Below, one piece after another: positions 25,570 to 33,081 of a stretch of 44,607 nucleotides of DNA. The position numbers were made by a program, and so were the translations under genes. Under the pieces are notes generated by a model. That model was given only the letters and a program-made list of their open reading frames with translations, was not told the DNA's origin and ran no database searches. Source of the stretch: Thiotrichaceae bacterium (GTDB lineage: Bacteria; Pseudomonadota; Gammaproteobacteria; Thiotrichales; Thiotrichaceae); the NCBI GenBank assembly GCA_015486375.1, contig WFRR01000032.1, forward strand, positions 1 through 44,607, read 5' to 3'. Each line of letters begins with the position of its first letter. Position 1 is the first letter of the stretch.

Positions 25570-26649
25570 TTAGAAACGAATGTGCGTTGAAGAATTCAAA
25601 TTCGCACGTGCGCCACGCCAGTTATCAATATGATATTTAGTGAACGGAAGACCTGTAAGTTCAAAGAAGCGAGGCCAACCGATACGCTCAACCCACTCGT
25701 TAATCCGCTCCCAATCTCTTGCACTATCTTTATAGACATCAAGGATTTTCTTAACAATCGCTGTGGCTTCAGGCCAACGTGGAGGATTGTTTGGAACACC
25801 TGCTGCAACTAAGCGTTGGAACGTAGGCTTACCACGAGCATTCGAGTGATTACCACCAATCCAGATGGCTAACTGCGTGTATTCGTAGTCATTAATCTGC
25901 ATAGGAGGACAAGGAGGGTAACATGCACCACAACAGATACATTTCTTCTCATCAACTTCCAAAGAAGGTTTGCCGTCAACCATTGCAGGACGAATCGCCG
26001 CTACAGGACAACGTGCTACAACCGAAGGACGCTCACAAACATTACCGACTAGACTGTGATCAATCTTAGGTGGCTTAGTATGTTGTACGTTAATTGCGAT
26101 ATCACCTTGACCACCACAGTTAATTTGACAACAAGAAGTAGTCAAATGAACACGGTTAGGCATATCCCAGCCTCTCCAGTATGGAAGTAACTCATCCATC
26201 ATGGCTTTTACAACGCCTGATGCATCCGTTCCTGGAATATCACAATGCAACCAACCTTGTGTATGTGAAATCGACGCAACGGAATTACGTGTACCACCCA
26301 CAGGGAAACCCGCATCTTCAAGTGCTGCCACTAATGGCAATACTTTTTCTTCGCTATCAACAAAGAATTGAATATTAGAGCGAATAGTGAATTGAATGAA
26401 ACCATCACCTTTTTCGTCTGCAATATCCATTAATTTACGTAGTGTGAACACATCAAGGATACGCTGAGTACCTGCTTTGATTGTCCAAACTTTATCACTG
26501 CCATATTTAGCAACGTGTACCATTACACCCGGTTGTACGTCTTCATGGTACGCCCAAGTACCAAAGTTACGTCGCATTGCTGGATGCATGTATTGGAAGC
26601 CATCTGGTGCGCCCGTTTCAATCGGCTCACGCATTTGTGGAGCTGCCAT
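25570..26649 (-). CDS. dsrB: Reverse dissimilatory sulfite reductase beta subunit
   Basis: A 359-aa subunit of the siroheme rDsrAB heterotetramer that oxidises DsrC-bound sulfur to sulfite. Siroheme/Fe-S region Cys residues are in TTSCCQINCGGQGDIA and NVCERPSVVARCPVAAI. The added ferredoxin domain has an intact KCICCGACYPPCP cluster motif. The C-terminal GLPFTKYHIDNWRGARANLN is typical. GGAGATAA precedes the ATG. It follows dsrA after 105 bp. Confidence 0.97.
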   Translation of the reverse strand: MAAPQMREPIETGAPDGFQYMHPAMRRNFGTWAYHEDVQPGVMVHVAKYGSDKVWTIKAGTQRILDVFTLRKLMDIADEKGDGFIQFTIRSNIQFFVDSEEKVLPLVAALEDAGFPVGGTRNSVASISHTQGWLHCDIPGTDASGVVKAMMDELLPYWRGWDMPNRVHLTTSCCQINCGGQGDIAINVQHTKPPKIDHSLVGNVCERPSVVARCPVAAIRPAMVDGKPSLEVDEKKCICCGACYPPCPPMQINDYEYTQLAIWIGGNHSNARGKPTFQRLVAAGVPNNPPRWPEATAIVKKILDVYKDSARDWERINEWVERIGWPRFFELTGLPFTKYHIDNWRGARANLNSSTHIRF

Positions 26650-26728
26650 ATTTATCTCCTAAAAACTTTAACAACGAAGCAGAATCACTCTACTCCGATA
26701 TATAAATTCAAAATGATTTACGCTAATT

Positions 26729-26748
26729 CAATATAAAAAATTATATTG
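26729..26748 (-). other. Intercistronic hairpin directly after dsrA
   Basis: CAATATAA (26729-26736) and TTATATTG (26741-26748) form an 8-bp perfect stem with a 4-nt loop, 6 nt beyond the dsrA stop. It is AT-rich, so it is weak thermodynamically. Its placement matches the hairpins after dsrB, dsrC and dsrK. Confidence 0.6.
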
Positions 26749-26754
26749 TAATGA

Positions 26755-28014
26755 TTAGCTCGCCATTTTCTCTTCGCGTTTACGATCAAACCACTCTTCA
26801 GCCGCTTCATCCCAACCATCCATACGAACATAAGAAACGTTACGTGGCTGGTGGATCATATTTGGATCAGGATCAACACCGATACCTTCAAGGAAGTTAA
26901 CTAAGCCAATACGCTCAATCATCTCACCACAACGCTCATGCTCAAGACCATTTTCTGCCCAGAAGTCAATGACTTCTTCAGCAAGTTCAATGATTTGCTC
27001 ATAGTCATCATCATTTTCAAGCTTCATGAAAGGTACAATTACAATACCCATCAAATCACCGATTTTCAGTGTACGCTTACCACCCATAAGGATAGTGACA
27101 CCTTTATCTTCACCTGGATGAATTGCCTTAGGTACAACGTTCATGCAATGCATAGAGCGAACACAGTTCGTCTCATCAGCAATTAATGAATCATCATCAC
27201 CTAAAGATAAGCTACCTGAAGTACAGCGTGTAATGACATTATCAATGACATAATCACGACCCTTCTCAGCAACAAAGGCTTTCCACTCATCTTGGTTAAT
27301 CGCTTTATGATCACGCCATGTACCAATAACGGCCATATCAGCACGCTCAATCGCGTTTTGGCAATCGTTAGGGCAACCTGATACTTTAAATTTGAACTTA
27401 TAAGGTAATGCAGGACGATGAACATCATCGGTAAAGCTGTTCACTAAGTGACGGTGAATCGCTTGCTCATTACAGTTAGACATTTCACAGCGTGCGCCAC
27501 CAATACAAGACATTGCTGTACGGACACAAGGACCTGCACCACCAAGATCCCAACCATAATCATTGATTTCATCGAAGAAATGTTGGAAGCTTTTTGAGTC
27601 AGAACCGATAAACATAATGTTACCTGTTTGACCGTGGAAGGTTTGTAGACCTGAACCCCACTTTTCCCAGCTATCGGCTAACTGACGTAGCATGGCTGAA
27701 TCGTAAAAGTTTCCTGCGGGTGGTTGTACACGCAAAGTATGGAATTCTCTTGACTCTGGGAACTTATCGCCCACTTCAGAGAAACGAGGAATAATACCAC
27801 CGCCATAACCAAATACAGAGATTGTTCCACCCTTCCAGTAACCCATCTTGGTTTCGTAAGAGTGTTCCAATTGACCTAAAAGACCATTGGTTACATTCTG
27901 AATACGTTCATCCGGATGATTATCTCTTAGGTTCTTAATACCAGTAATAAAACTTGGCCAAGGACCATCTTCCAATACATCAAGCATCGGTGTAGGGTAA
28001 TTATTAGACGCCAT
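26755..28014 (-). CDS. dsrA: Reverse dissimilatory sulfite reductase alpha subunit
   Basis: A 419-aa catalytic subunit of rDsrAB. The siroheme-[4Fe-4S] ligands are visible as CIGGARC...C and CPNDC (C-X5-C, C-X3-C). The inserted ferredoxin domain is recognisable (Cys264, Cys284, Cys290), but the residue expected to be the third cluster Cys is Ser287 (NCVRSMHC instead of NCVRCMHC). The end ERCGEMIERIGLVNFLEGIG is typical of oxidising-type DsrA. AGGAG precedes the ATG. It is the first gene of the dsr operon, preceded by 608 bp without a gene. Confidence 0.97.
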   Translation of the reverse strand: MASNNYPTPMLDVLEDGPWPSFITGIKNLRDNHPDERIQNVTNGLLGQLEHSYETKMGYWKGGTISVFGYGGGIIPRFSEVGDKFPESREFHTLRVQPPAGNFYDSAMLRQLADSWEKWGSGLQTFHGQTGNIMFIGSDSKSFQHFFDEINDYGWDLGGAGPCVRTAMSCIGGARCEMSNCNEQAIHRHLVNSFTDDVHRPALPYKFKFKVSGCPNDCQNAIERADMAVIGTWRDHKAINQDEWKAFVAEKGRDYVIDNVITRCTSGSLSLGDDDSLIADETNCVRSMHCMNVVPKAIHPGEDKGVTILMGGKRTLKIGDLMGIVIVPFMKLENDDDYEQIIELAEEVIDFWAENGLEHERCGEMIERIGLVNFLEGIGVDPDPNMIHQPRNVSYVRMDGWDEAAEEWFDRKREEKMAS

Positions 28015-28303
28015 ACCTGCCTCTCCTCAAATTTAACATTTCTATGACTTGCAACAGCCTGCTCAGTAGTAGCAAGCCATAATAAATAAATATCTTTATT
28101 CAGTGTGATTATCACCTAAAAGGCATTCCACTGAGCTTTGACATCAGTCTATTGTAATTTGCTAATATACGACATCCCACCCTTGGGGGACACAGCATAA
28201 CGATGACTATCTCTTATGGGGTAATAAGTTTTAACAATACATTTATTATTTTTCTTTAAAATATTGATAGTAAAGGTATTTACACACAAATAAAGAAAAA
28301 GCC

Positions 28304-28325
28304 ATAAAAACAATATTGTTTTTAT
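28304..28325. promoter_or_regulatory. Perfect 22-bp palindrome upstream of dsrA
   Basis: The arms ATAAAAACAAT and ATTGTTTTTAT meet with no spacer, about 290 bp before the dsrA start. A spacer-free palindrome of this size resembles a binding site for a dimeric regulator. It is AT-rich, so chance occurrence is not negligible. Confidence 0.4.
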
Positions 28326-28581
28326 AAATAATATTAATAAATCAAGTATTTAGGATGTATTTTTAGGCATTTCATTTTCATTTAGCTTTTAAGATTAAAA
28401 TATTTTTACGAATAGTTATTGTTAGCATTATCATTCACTGCAAAATACTCGCCAAGCTAAGCCTTAAATACACAGGATTTAATCATTTATTACAATAAGA
28501 AACCCTATAATCTTACGCAAGGAGACTCGATCAGTTTGTTAGATATAGGCTGTAATCCAACAAAAATAGTTGTGATCGTAT

Positions 28582-28616
28582 GCAGGAGTGCTATATATTG
28601 CCCAGCATTTTCCTGC
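28582..28616. other. Hairpin just after the SlyD-like gene
   Basis: GCAGGA (28582-28587) pairs with TCCTGC (28611-28616), and inner TGCT/AGCA arms extend the fold across an internal loop. The plus strand continues as TTTTAGTT, the minus strand lacks a T-run. It may end slyD-like transcription or belong to a plus-strand transcript. Confidence 0.4.
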
Positions 28617-28622
28617 TTTTAG

Positions 28623-29126
28623 TTAGGCGTTCAGAATATCTTCGAGTTCTGGATTGTTATCCGCTTTTCCACCGAGTGCAATTTCTTCTTCATTGGCATC
28701 ACGAATAGAAAGGACTTCAAGTTTGAAGATCACTTCTCTGCCACAGAGTGGATTATTGCCATCAATCGTTAAGCTCTTATCATCAAATCGAGTCACAATA
28801 AAGTTTTTAGGCTCACCCTTTGCATTTTCCATCGTGATTGTCATACCTATTTCCCGATACTCTTCAGGAACATTATCGATATGATCAGTAAAGACTAAAG
28901 ATTCATCTCTAGGACCATATAGGGTATCGCAGTCAATGGGGACTTCAATAACATCACCGACTTCACCACCTTCCAATTCTGCGGTCACTTCAGGTGCTAA
29001 AACACTTTCAGTGCCATGGACATAATTAAGTGGATATTCAATGGTGCTAAAAACATCACCCGTCTTTCTATCAACCACTTCGTAGGTTATTTCAACCAAT
29101 TTATCTTTTTTTATCGTTTCGGTCAT
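28623..29126 (-). CDS. SlyD-like FKBP-type peptidyl-prolyl isomerase
   Basis: A 167-aa FKBP with the SlyD layout: an FKBP core split by an insert-in-flap chaperone domain (about residues 70-125), ending in the family's DGNNPLCGREVIFKLEVLSIRDA segment. The His/Cys-rich metal-binding tail of Escherichia coli SlyD is absent. It lies 5 bp after the 116-aa gene and between the apr and dsr operons, so it may help fold one of these multi-cofactor enzymes. That role is inferred from position only. Confidence 0.85.
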   Translation of the reverse strand: MTETIKKDKLVEITYEVVDRKTGDVFSTIEYPLNYVHGTESVLAPEVTAELEGGEVGDVIEVPIDCDTLYGPRDESLVFTDHIDNVPEEYREIGMTITMENAKGEPKNFIVTRFDDKSLTIDGNNPLCGREVIFKLEVLSIRDANEEEIALGGKADNNPELEDILNA

Positions 29127-29131
29127 ATCAA

Positions 29132-29482
29132 TTAGAAAATAGTTGCGCCAAAAATTTTAATATCATCTTTTTCATAGCCTAGTACCAATCGACCTAACCA
29201 TTCACCAGGCATTTGTTCATTCGTTTGCTTAAAAAGAACCGTTACATGCTCACCACGACGAATCATACCAAGGTATTCTCTTTCCGAAGATAGATTCTTA
29301 GTTAGCTCACTTCTTGCAAACTGTTTACCAATCTCTATTTCGTTGGCAGCCATTTTCATGGCATCAGAAAAGTGGCGTGTAAATGCACCATAGTTCTTAT
29401 TATTGGAGTATTTTACTAAATCATCCCAGAATGGATTAGCCGCAGCTAATATTTCTTCATCCGTTTTGTCAATAATATTCAT
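29132..29482 (-). CDS. Unknown 116-aa protein between apr and dsr
   Basis: A small soluble protein that I do not recognise. The C-terminal half, EYLGMIRRGEHVTVLFKQ...GEWLGRLVLGYEKDDIKIFGATIF, has the alternating beta pattern seen in NTF2/SnoaL-like folds, which is only an impression. GGGA lies before the ATG. The aprA terminator ends about 27 bp upstream, so it is either expressed by read-through or from a promoter inside that structure. It is coupled to the SlyD-like gene by a 5-bp gap. Confidence 0.78.
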   Translation of the reverse strand: MNIIDKTDEEILAAANPFWDDLVKYSNNKNYGAFTRHFSDAMKMAANEIEIGKQFARSELTKNLSSEREYLGMIRRGEHVTVLFKQTNEQMPGEWLGRLVLGYEKDDIKIFGATIF

Positions 29483-29508
29483 TGCTTATCCCTTATCAAA
29501 ATATATAT

Positions 29509-29545
29509 AAAAAAAGACCAACAAACAATGTGTTGGTCTTTTTTC
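29509..29545 (-). terminator. Rho-independent terminator after aprA
   Basis: AGACCAACA (29515-29523) pairs with TGTTGGTCT (29531-29539) around a 7-nt loop and is flanked by A-runs on the left and T-runs on the right, giving TTTTTTT after the stem on both strands. It lies about 40 nt after the aprA stop and should end the aprMBA transcript. Confidence 0.9.
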
Positions 29546-29582
29546 TTAATTCAAATAAAAATTTATGAAATTTTTATTATCC

Positions 29583-31448
29583 TTATTCTTCATCAACCAA
29601 ATGATAAAGAGGTGCTTTTTCCATCGTGTAATCACCTGTCTTAGGGTCACGACGAGACACTGTCAATACATGCCAGTTTTCATCATCAAGCTTCATTGCA
29701 TCACCACGATAGTAGTAACCAGGCCAACGGGTTTCCTTACGGAATAACGTATGCTGGAATACACTTTCAGAAGTCAAGTAACGATGCTTTAATTCCCAAG
29801 CACGAAGTAATTCGTGAATGTTTTCAGCCGCAATCTTCTCTAGATCTTCACCAAAGATTTTCATCTTCTTAAGACCGATAAGAAGAAGCTTCTCGTTAGT
29901 CATGTAGTTAACACCAAAACCACCACAGTACTCATCCATCATCTTCTGTAGACGATCAAGGCCTTGTCTTGGGTTGATGTAGTTTGGATTAACTGAACCT
30001 GCAACGATGTCATTACGACCAACAGTATAAGTTTCCATTGGCTTGTAGATTATTTCTTTGAACTCTTCAAGCTGTCGATCAGAAACAACGATACCATCGC
30101 CTTTTCCATCGTCGATATATTTACAAGCAGCTTTAGCCGCTAAACGGCCTTCCGTGAAAGAACCAGAAGAGAATGCGTGTGGTGTACCACCCACAGCATC
30201 ACCTGCACCAAACAGACCTGCAACCGTCGTCATACGGTTATAGCCCCAGAAGTACTCATCAGGAGATACATCTTCAGGACCTGAACACCATGCACCACAA
30301 CCTGTTGCATGAGAACCCATAACATAAGGCTCAGACGTTGTTAATTCTGGGTTCTCATATTTTGGATTTACGTCAGTAGCTGCCCAAAGAACCGCTTGAC
30401 CGACTGTCATACCTAAGAAGTTGTGCCAACCAATCTCTTCAAGATGAGGATCTTGGAAGGCTTCCATAGTAACCATGTGGATAGGGCCACGACCTGCATT
30501 AACTTCACTAATAAATGCATGGTTACGTAAACACGTAGGAATAGGCTTATGAGAAAAATGTTGATTTTCCGTATCTAAGTATGCCTTACCCACCATTTTT
30601 GTTAGTGCTGGGAACCACTTGGACTCATACTCTTCACCATTACAGTTTTGAGTGTATGTCTTAAGATGTAAGAAGTATGCGCCAACAGGACCATAACCAT
30701 CTTTAAATCGTGCTAATACAATACGATTTTCCATCTGAGTCATTTTCGCGCCTGCGCCGATCATAAGACCGTATGCAGAACCTGATGACCAAGGTGCGTA
30801 CCAAACACGACCCGCGCCTTCACCGACTGAACGTGGTTTAAAGATATTTGACGCACCACCTGCACCAACGATAACCGTCTTTGACTTAAATACGTGGTAG
30901 TTACCTGTACGTACGTTAAAGCCTACAGCACCTGCAACCCGATTCTCTTTTACTTCATCCATTAATAGATGAGTAACACAGATACGGTTGAATACTTTGT
31001 CAGCTGATTTCTTGGCTGCTTCTGCAACAATGGGCTTATATGATTCACCGTGAATCATAATCTGCCAGCGACCTTCACGTAAGTAAGTACCTGTCTTACT
31101 ATTACGCATGATCGGTAGACCCCACTCTTCGAACTGGTGAACAGCCGAATCTACGTGGCGTGCCATATCGAAGGCAAGATCTTCACGAACCATACCCATA
31201 AGATCCATACGTGCATAACGAACGTGATCTTCAGGGTTGTTCTCACCGAAGCGAGTACCCATATAACAGTTAATCGCGTACAAGCCCTGTGCTACCGCAC
31301 CAGAACGATCAATATTGGCTTTTTCAGCAATAATGATTTTCTTGTCTTGACCCCAATAACGTGCTTCCCAAGCAGCACCCGTACCACCGAGACCAGCACC
31401 TGCGACTAGGACATCGATATTATCTTCTACAATAGTTTTGTAACCCAT
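29583..31448 (-). CDS. aprA: Adenylylsulfate (APS) reductase alpha subunit
   Basis: The 621-aa flavoprotein that, in sulfur oxidisers, joins sulfite and AMP to form APS. The FAD-binding loop VAGAGLGGTGAAWEARYWG is at the N terminus. Conserved AprA segments MRNSKTGTYLREGRWQIMIHGESYKPIVAEAA, GAGGASNIFKPRSVGEGAGR and GYYYRGD near the end are visible in sequence order. It overlaps the aprB stop by 1 nt (TAATG), so subunits are made in a fixed ratio. A terminator follows. Confidence 0.97.
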   Translation of the reverse strand: MGYKTIVEDNIDVLVAGAGLGGTGAAWEARYWGQDKKIIIAEKANIDRSGAVAQGLYAINCYMGTRFGENNPEDHVRYARMDLMGMVREDLAFDMARHVDSAVHQFEEWGLPIMRNSKTGTYLREGRWQIMIHGESYKPIVAEAAKKSADKVFNRICVTHLLMDEVKENRVAGAVGFNVRTGNYHVFKSKTVIVGAGGASNIFKPRSVGEGAGRVWYAPWSSGSAYGLMIGAGAKMTQMENRIVLARFKDGYGPVGAYFLHLKTYTQNCNGEEYESKWFPALTKMVGKAYLDTENQHFSHKPIPTCLRNHAFISEVNAGRGPIHMVTMEAFQDPHLEEIGWHNFLGMTVGQAVLWAATDVNPKYENPELTTSEPYVMGSHATGCGAWCSGPEDVSPDEYFWGYNRMTTVAGLFGAGDAVGGTPHAFSSGSFTEGRLAAKAACKYIDDGKGDGIVVSDRQLEEFKEIIYKPMETYTVGRNDIVAGSVNPNYINPRQGLDRLQKMMDEYCGGFGVNYMTNEKLLLIGLKKMKIFGEDLEKIAAENIHELLRAWELKHRYLTSESVFQHTLFRKETRWPGYYYRGDAMKLDDENWHVLTVSRRDPKTGDYTMEKAPLYHLVDEE

Positions 31449-31930
31449 TAGTAGTAAACCCCTTCTTTCAATTTTTGACCGTTAGATTCAAGCGTATGTA
31501 AATTACCTTCATCAAGGCGAACATATTTAGGCTCGTTAAATAATAACTGGCTATCGCGCATTTCCTGACTAGGAGCAGACTCATCTGCAAGCTGTGGAAT
31601 GTACTTGCCCCAAGGCTTAGTTGTGATAGGTGCTAATAGCTCCATATCTTTTTTGCCGTTACGGAACTTGATGCGCCAAGCAATTGTGCCTTTTTCTTCA
31701 TCACGAACGGTACGAACACTGTGTCCAAGTGGAGCAAAATCTGCATAACCACGGACATCAATCGCATTATGTGGGCAAGCCTTTACACAGGAGTAGCACT
31801 CCCAACACATATTTGGTTCAATGTTATAAGCACGACGAGTTGTCTCGTCGATATGCATAATGTCAGATGGGCAGATATCTACGCAATGTCCACAACCATC
31901 ACAACGAGTCATATATACAAAAGTAGGCAT
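31448..31930 (-). CDS. aprB: APS reductase beta subunit (ferredoxin-like)
   Basis: A 160-aa iron-sulfur subunit with two [4Fe-4S] motifs, CDGCGHCVDICPSD (about 10-23) and CWECYSCVKACPHNA (about 42-56), that carry electrons from AprA FAD towards the membrane. The C-terminal tail that wraps AprA in known structures is present (about 110-160). It sits 37 bp after aprM and overlaps aprA. Confidence 0.97.
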   Translation of the reverse strand: MPTFVYMTRCDGCGHCVDICPSDIMHIDETTRRAYNIEPNMCWECYSCVKACPHNAIDVRGYADFAPLGHSVRTVRDEEKGTIAWRIKFRNGKKDMELLAPITTKPWGKYIPQLADESAPSQEMRDSQLLFNEPKYVRLDEGNLHTLESNGQKLKEGVYY

Positions 31931-31967
31931 ATTATTCCTCTCTTTTAGTTAATTAGTTAATTAAATT

Positions 31968-32846
31968 TTAGTAATGGCGAGGCGCTTCACGCTTGATGCC
32001 AAGTCCCATATTAGGTGGGTTTTTACCCATGTACTCAGGAATATCTGGGAACTTTGTTTGTACGCCAGCATCCGTTAGGTCGAAATCTTGAGGTAGATTT
32101 TCTCTTGAACCATCGGCTTTAGTCACACGTTTTTGGAATGCAGCGGCTGGCTTGAAGAACATATGAGCGAACTTAGACCATAAAACACTGGCAAACAATG
32201 TTGTGCTAGACATGATAAATAAGAATAAGAATACTAATGTTGATCCTGCTGCTACACCAGAACTTGCTTGAAATATTGACCAGATCAATGCAAATGTTGC
32301 TGTTGTTAGTAGTGAGACGATGAATAGGTCTGCACGAGCAAGTTTATACCATGGCTTCGCTTCCGCATATAGGTCAACACGGATGAAGAACCAGAACCAA
32401 TAGCCGCCAACACAAAGCATTAATGCACCCAAATGCCATAATAAAGGCAATAACGCAGGCGTTGCTAACGTTGCTGTAGCACCTACATATTCAGCGCTTG
32501 TATAACCAAAAATCATAATTGCAGTCGTTGCTACAAAAATAATAAAGCCATACATAGTGAAAAGATGTGAAAGTCTACGACGCTGGTTAGAGAACTCAGC
32601 TGAAGTTAACACTTCATTGGTCACTGTCTTCACGGCAAGAGAAACTTTTTCTCCACTGCTAACAGAACGTGTTGCGGCTTTCTTGGCTTTCTCAGAATTC
32701 GCAAAAAAGTACTGAGCACTTTTCTTGTGAATTAGATCCAGTACTGTTCCACCAATAACAAGTAGAACCATTAAGATGACATAGGTTTGCATTGCAATCG
32801 GGGGAATGAGTGCCGCAAGCTCGATAAAGGGGTTTGTGGTGAGCAT
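31968..32846 (-). CDS. aprM: AprM, membrane anchor of APS reductase
   Basis: A 292-aa polytopic protein with about five to six membrane helices, found beside aprBA in many sulfur oxidisers and thought to pass electrons from AprBA to quinone. Visible helices include MQTYVILMVLLVIGGTVLDL near the N terminus and a His-containing helix in LLPLLWHLGALMLCVGGYWFWFF. The start has AGGAG upstream. It is the first gene of aprMBA and lies behind an 18-bp palindrome. QmoABC, the alternative partner, is not present in the window. Confidence 0.9.
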   Translation of the reverse strand: MLTTNPFIELAALIPPIAMQTYVILMVLLVIGGTVLDLIHKKSAQYFFANSEKAKKAATRSVSSGEKVSLAVKTVTNEVLTSAEFSNQRRRLSHLFTMYGFIIFVATTAIMIFGYTSAEYVGATATLATPALLPLLWHLGALMLCVGGYWFWFFIRVDLYAEAKPWYKLARADLFIVSLLTTATFALIWSIFQASSGVAAGSTLVFLFLFIMSSTTLFASVLWSKFAHMFFKPAAAFQKRVTKADGSRENLPQDFDLTDAGVQTKFPDIPEYMGKNPPNMGLGIKREAPRHY

Positions 32847-32922
32847 TTATTTGTACTCCTCGGTAGTTATTTACAGACAGGCGGGATTGTGTACGATTTG
32901 TCTTTATAATGCAAGAAGGCAA

Positions 32923-32940
32923 TTTATACCTAGGTATAAA
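32923..32940. promoter_or_regulatory. Perfect 18-bp palindrome upstream of aprM
   Basis: TTTATACCTAGGTATAAA is a spacer-free palindrome centred about 85 bp before the aprM start. A possible -10 (TATAAA on the minus strand) lies ~20 bp downstream, so the dyad would cover the -35 region, a common place for an operator. I know of no regulator with this exact site. Confidence 0.5.
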
Positions 32941-33038
32941 AAATACTAATACCAATCGTTCACTTATCTGTAAATCTAGATTAGGAGTACTAACTAGAAA
33001 ACTTATTCACCCTATTATAGTTTTCTATTCAAATTTTG

Positions 33039-33072
33039 CTCTGCTTATTTTTGAATAAATAATAAAGCAGAG
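33039..33072 (-). other. Hairpin after ccmI
   Basis: CTCTGCTT (33039-33046) pairs with AAGCAGAG (33065-33072) around an 18-nt AT-rich loop, 10 nt beyond the ccmI stop. There is no clean U-tract on the minus strand, so it may be a weak terminator or 3' end stabiliser separating ccm from apr. Confidence 0.5.
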
Positions 33073-33081
33073 ACTTTCGAG

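Larger units (their letters stand above)
28015..28622. promoter_or_regulatory. 608-bp gene-free region upstream of dsrA
   Basis: AT-rich, with no credible frame on either strand. It must hold the dsr promoter (minus strand). I see no confident sigma-70 pair. Structures noted are a 22-bp perfect palindrome (28304-28325), a C/G-run dyad near 28177-28190 (CCCACCCTTGGGGG) and a hairpin after the slyD-like gene. Its length suggests complex regulation or a small RNA. Confidence 0.5.

Noticed and set aside
26755-28014. Reductive (sulfate-reducer) Dsr
   Set aside because: dsrEFH and dsrL are present, dsrD is absent, and AprM rather than Qmo accompanies AprBA.
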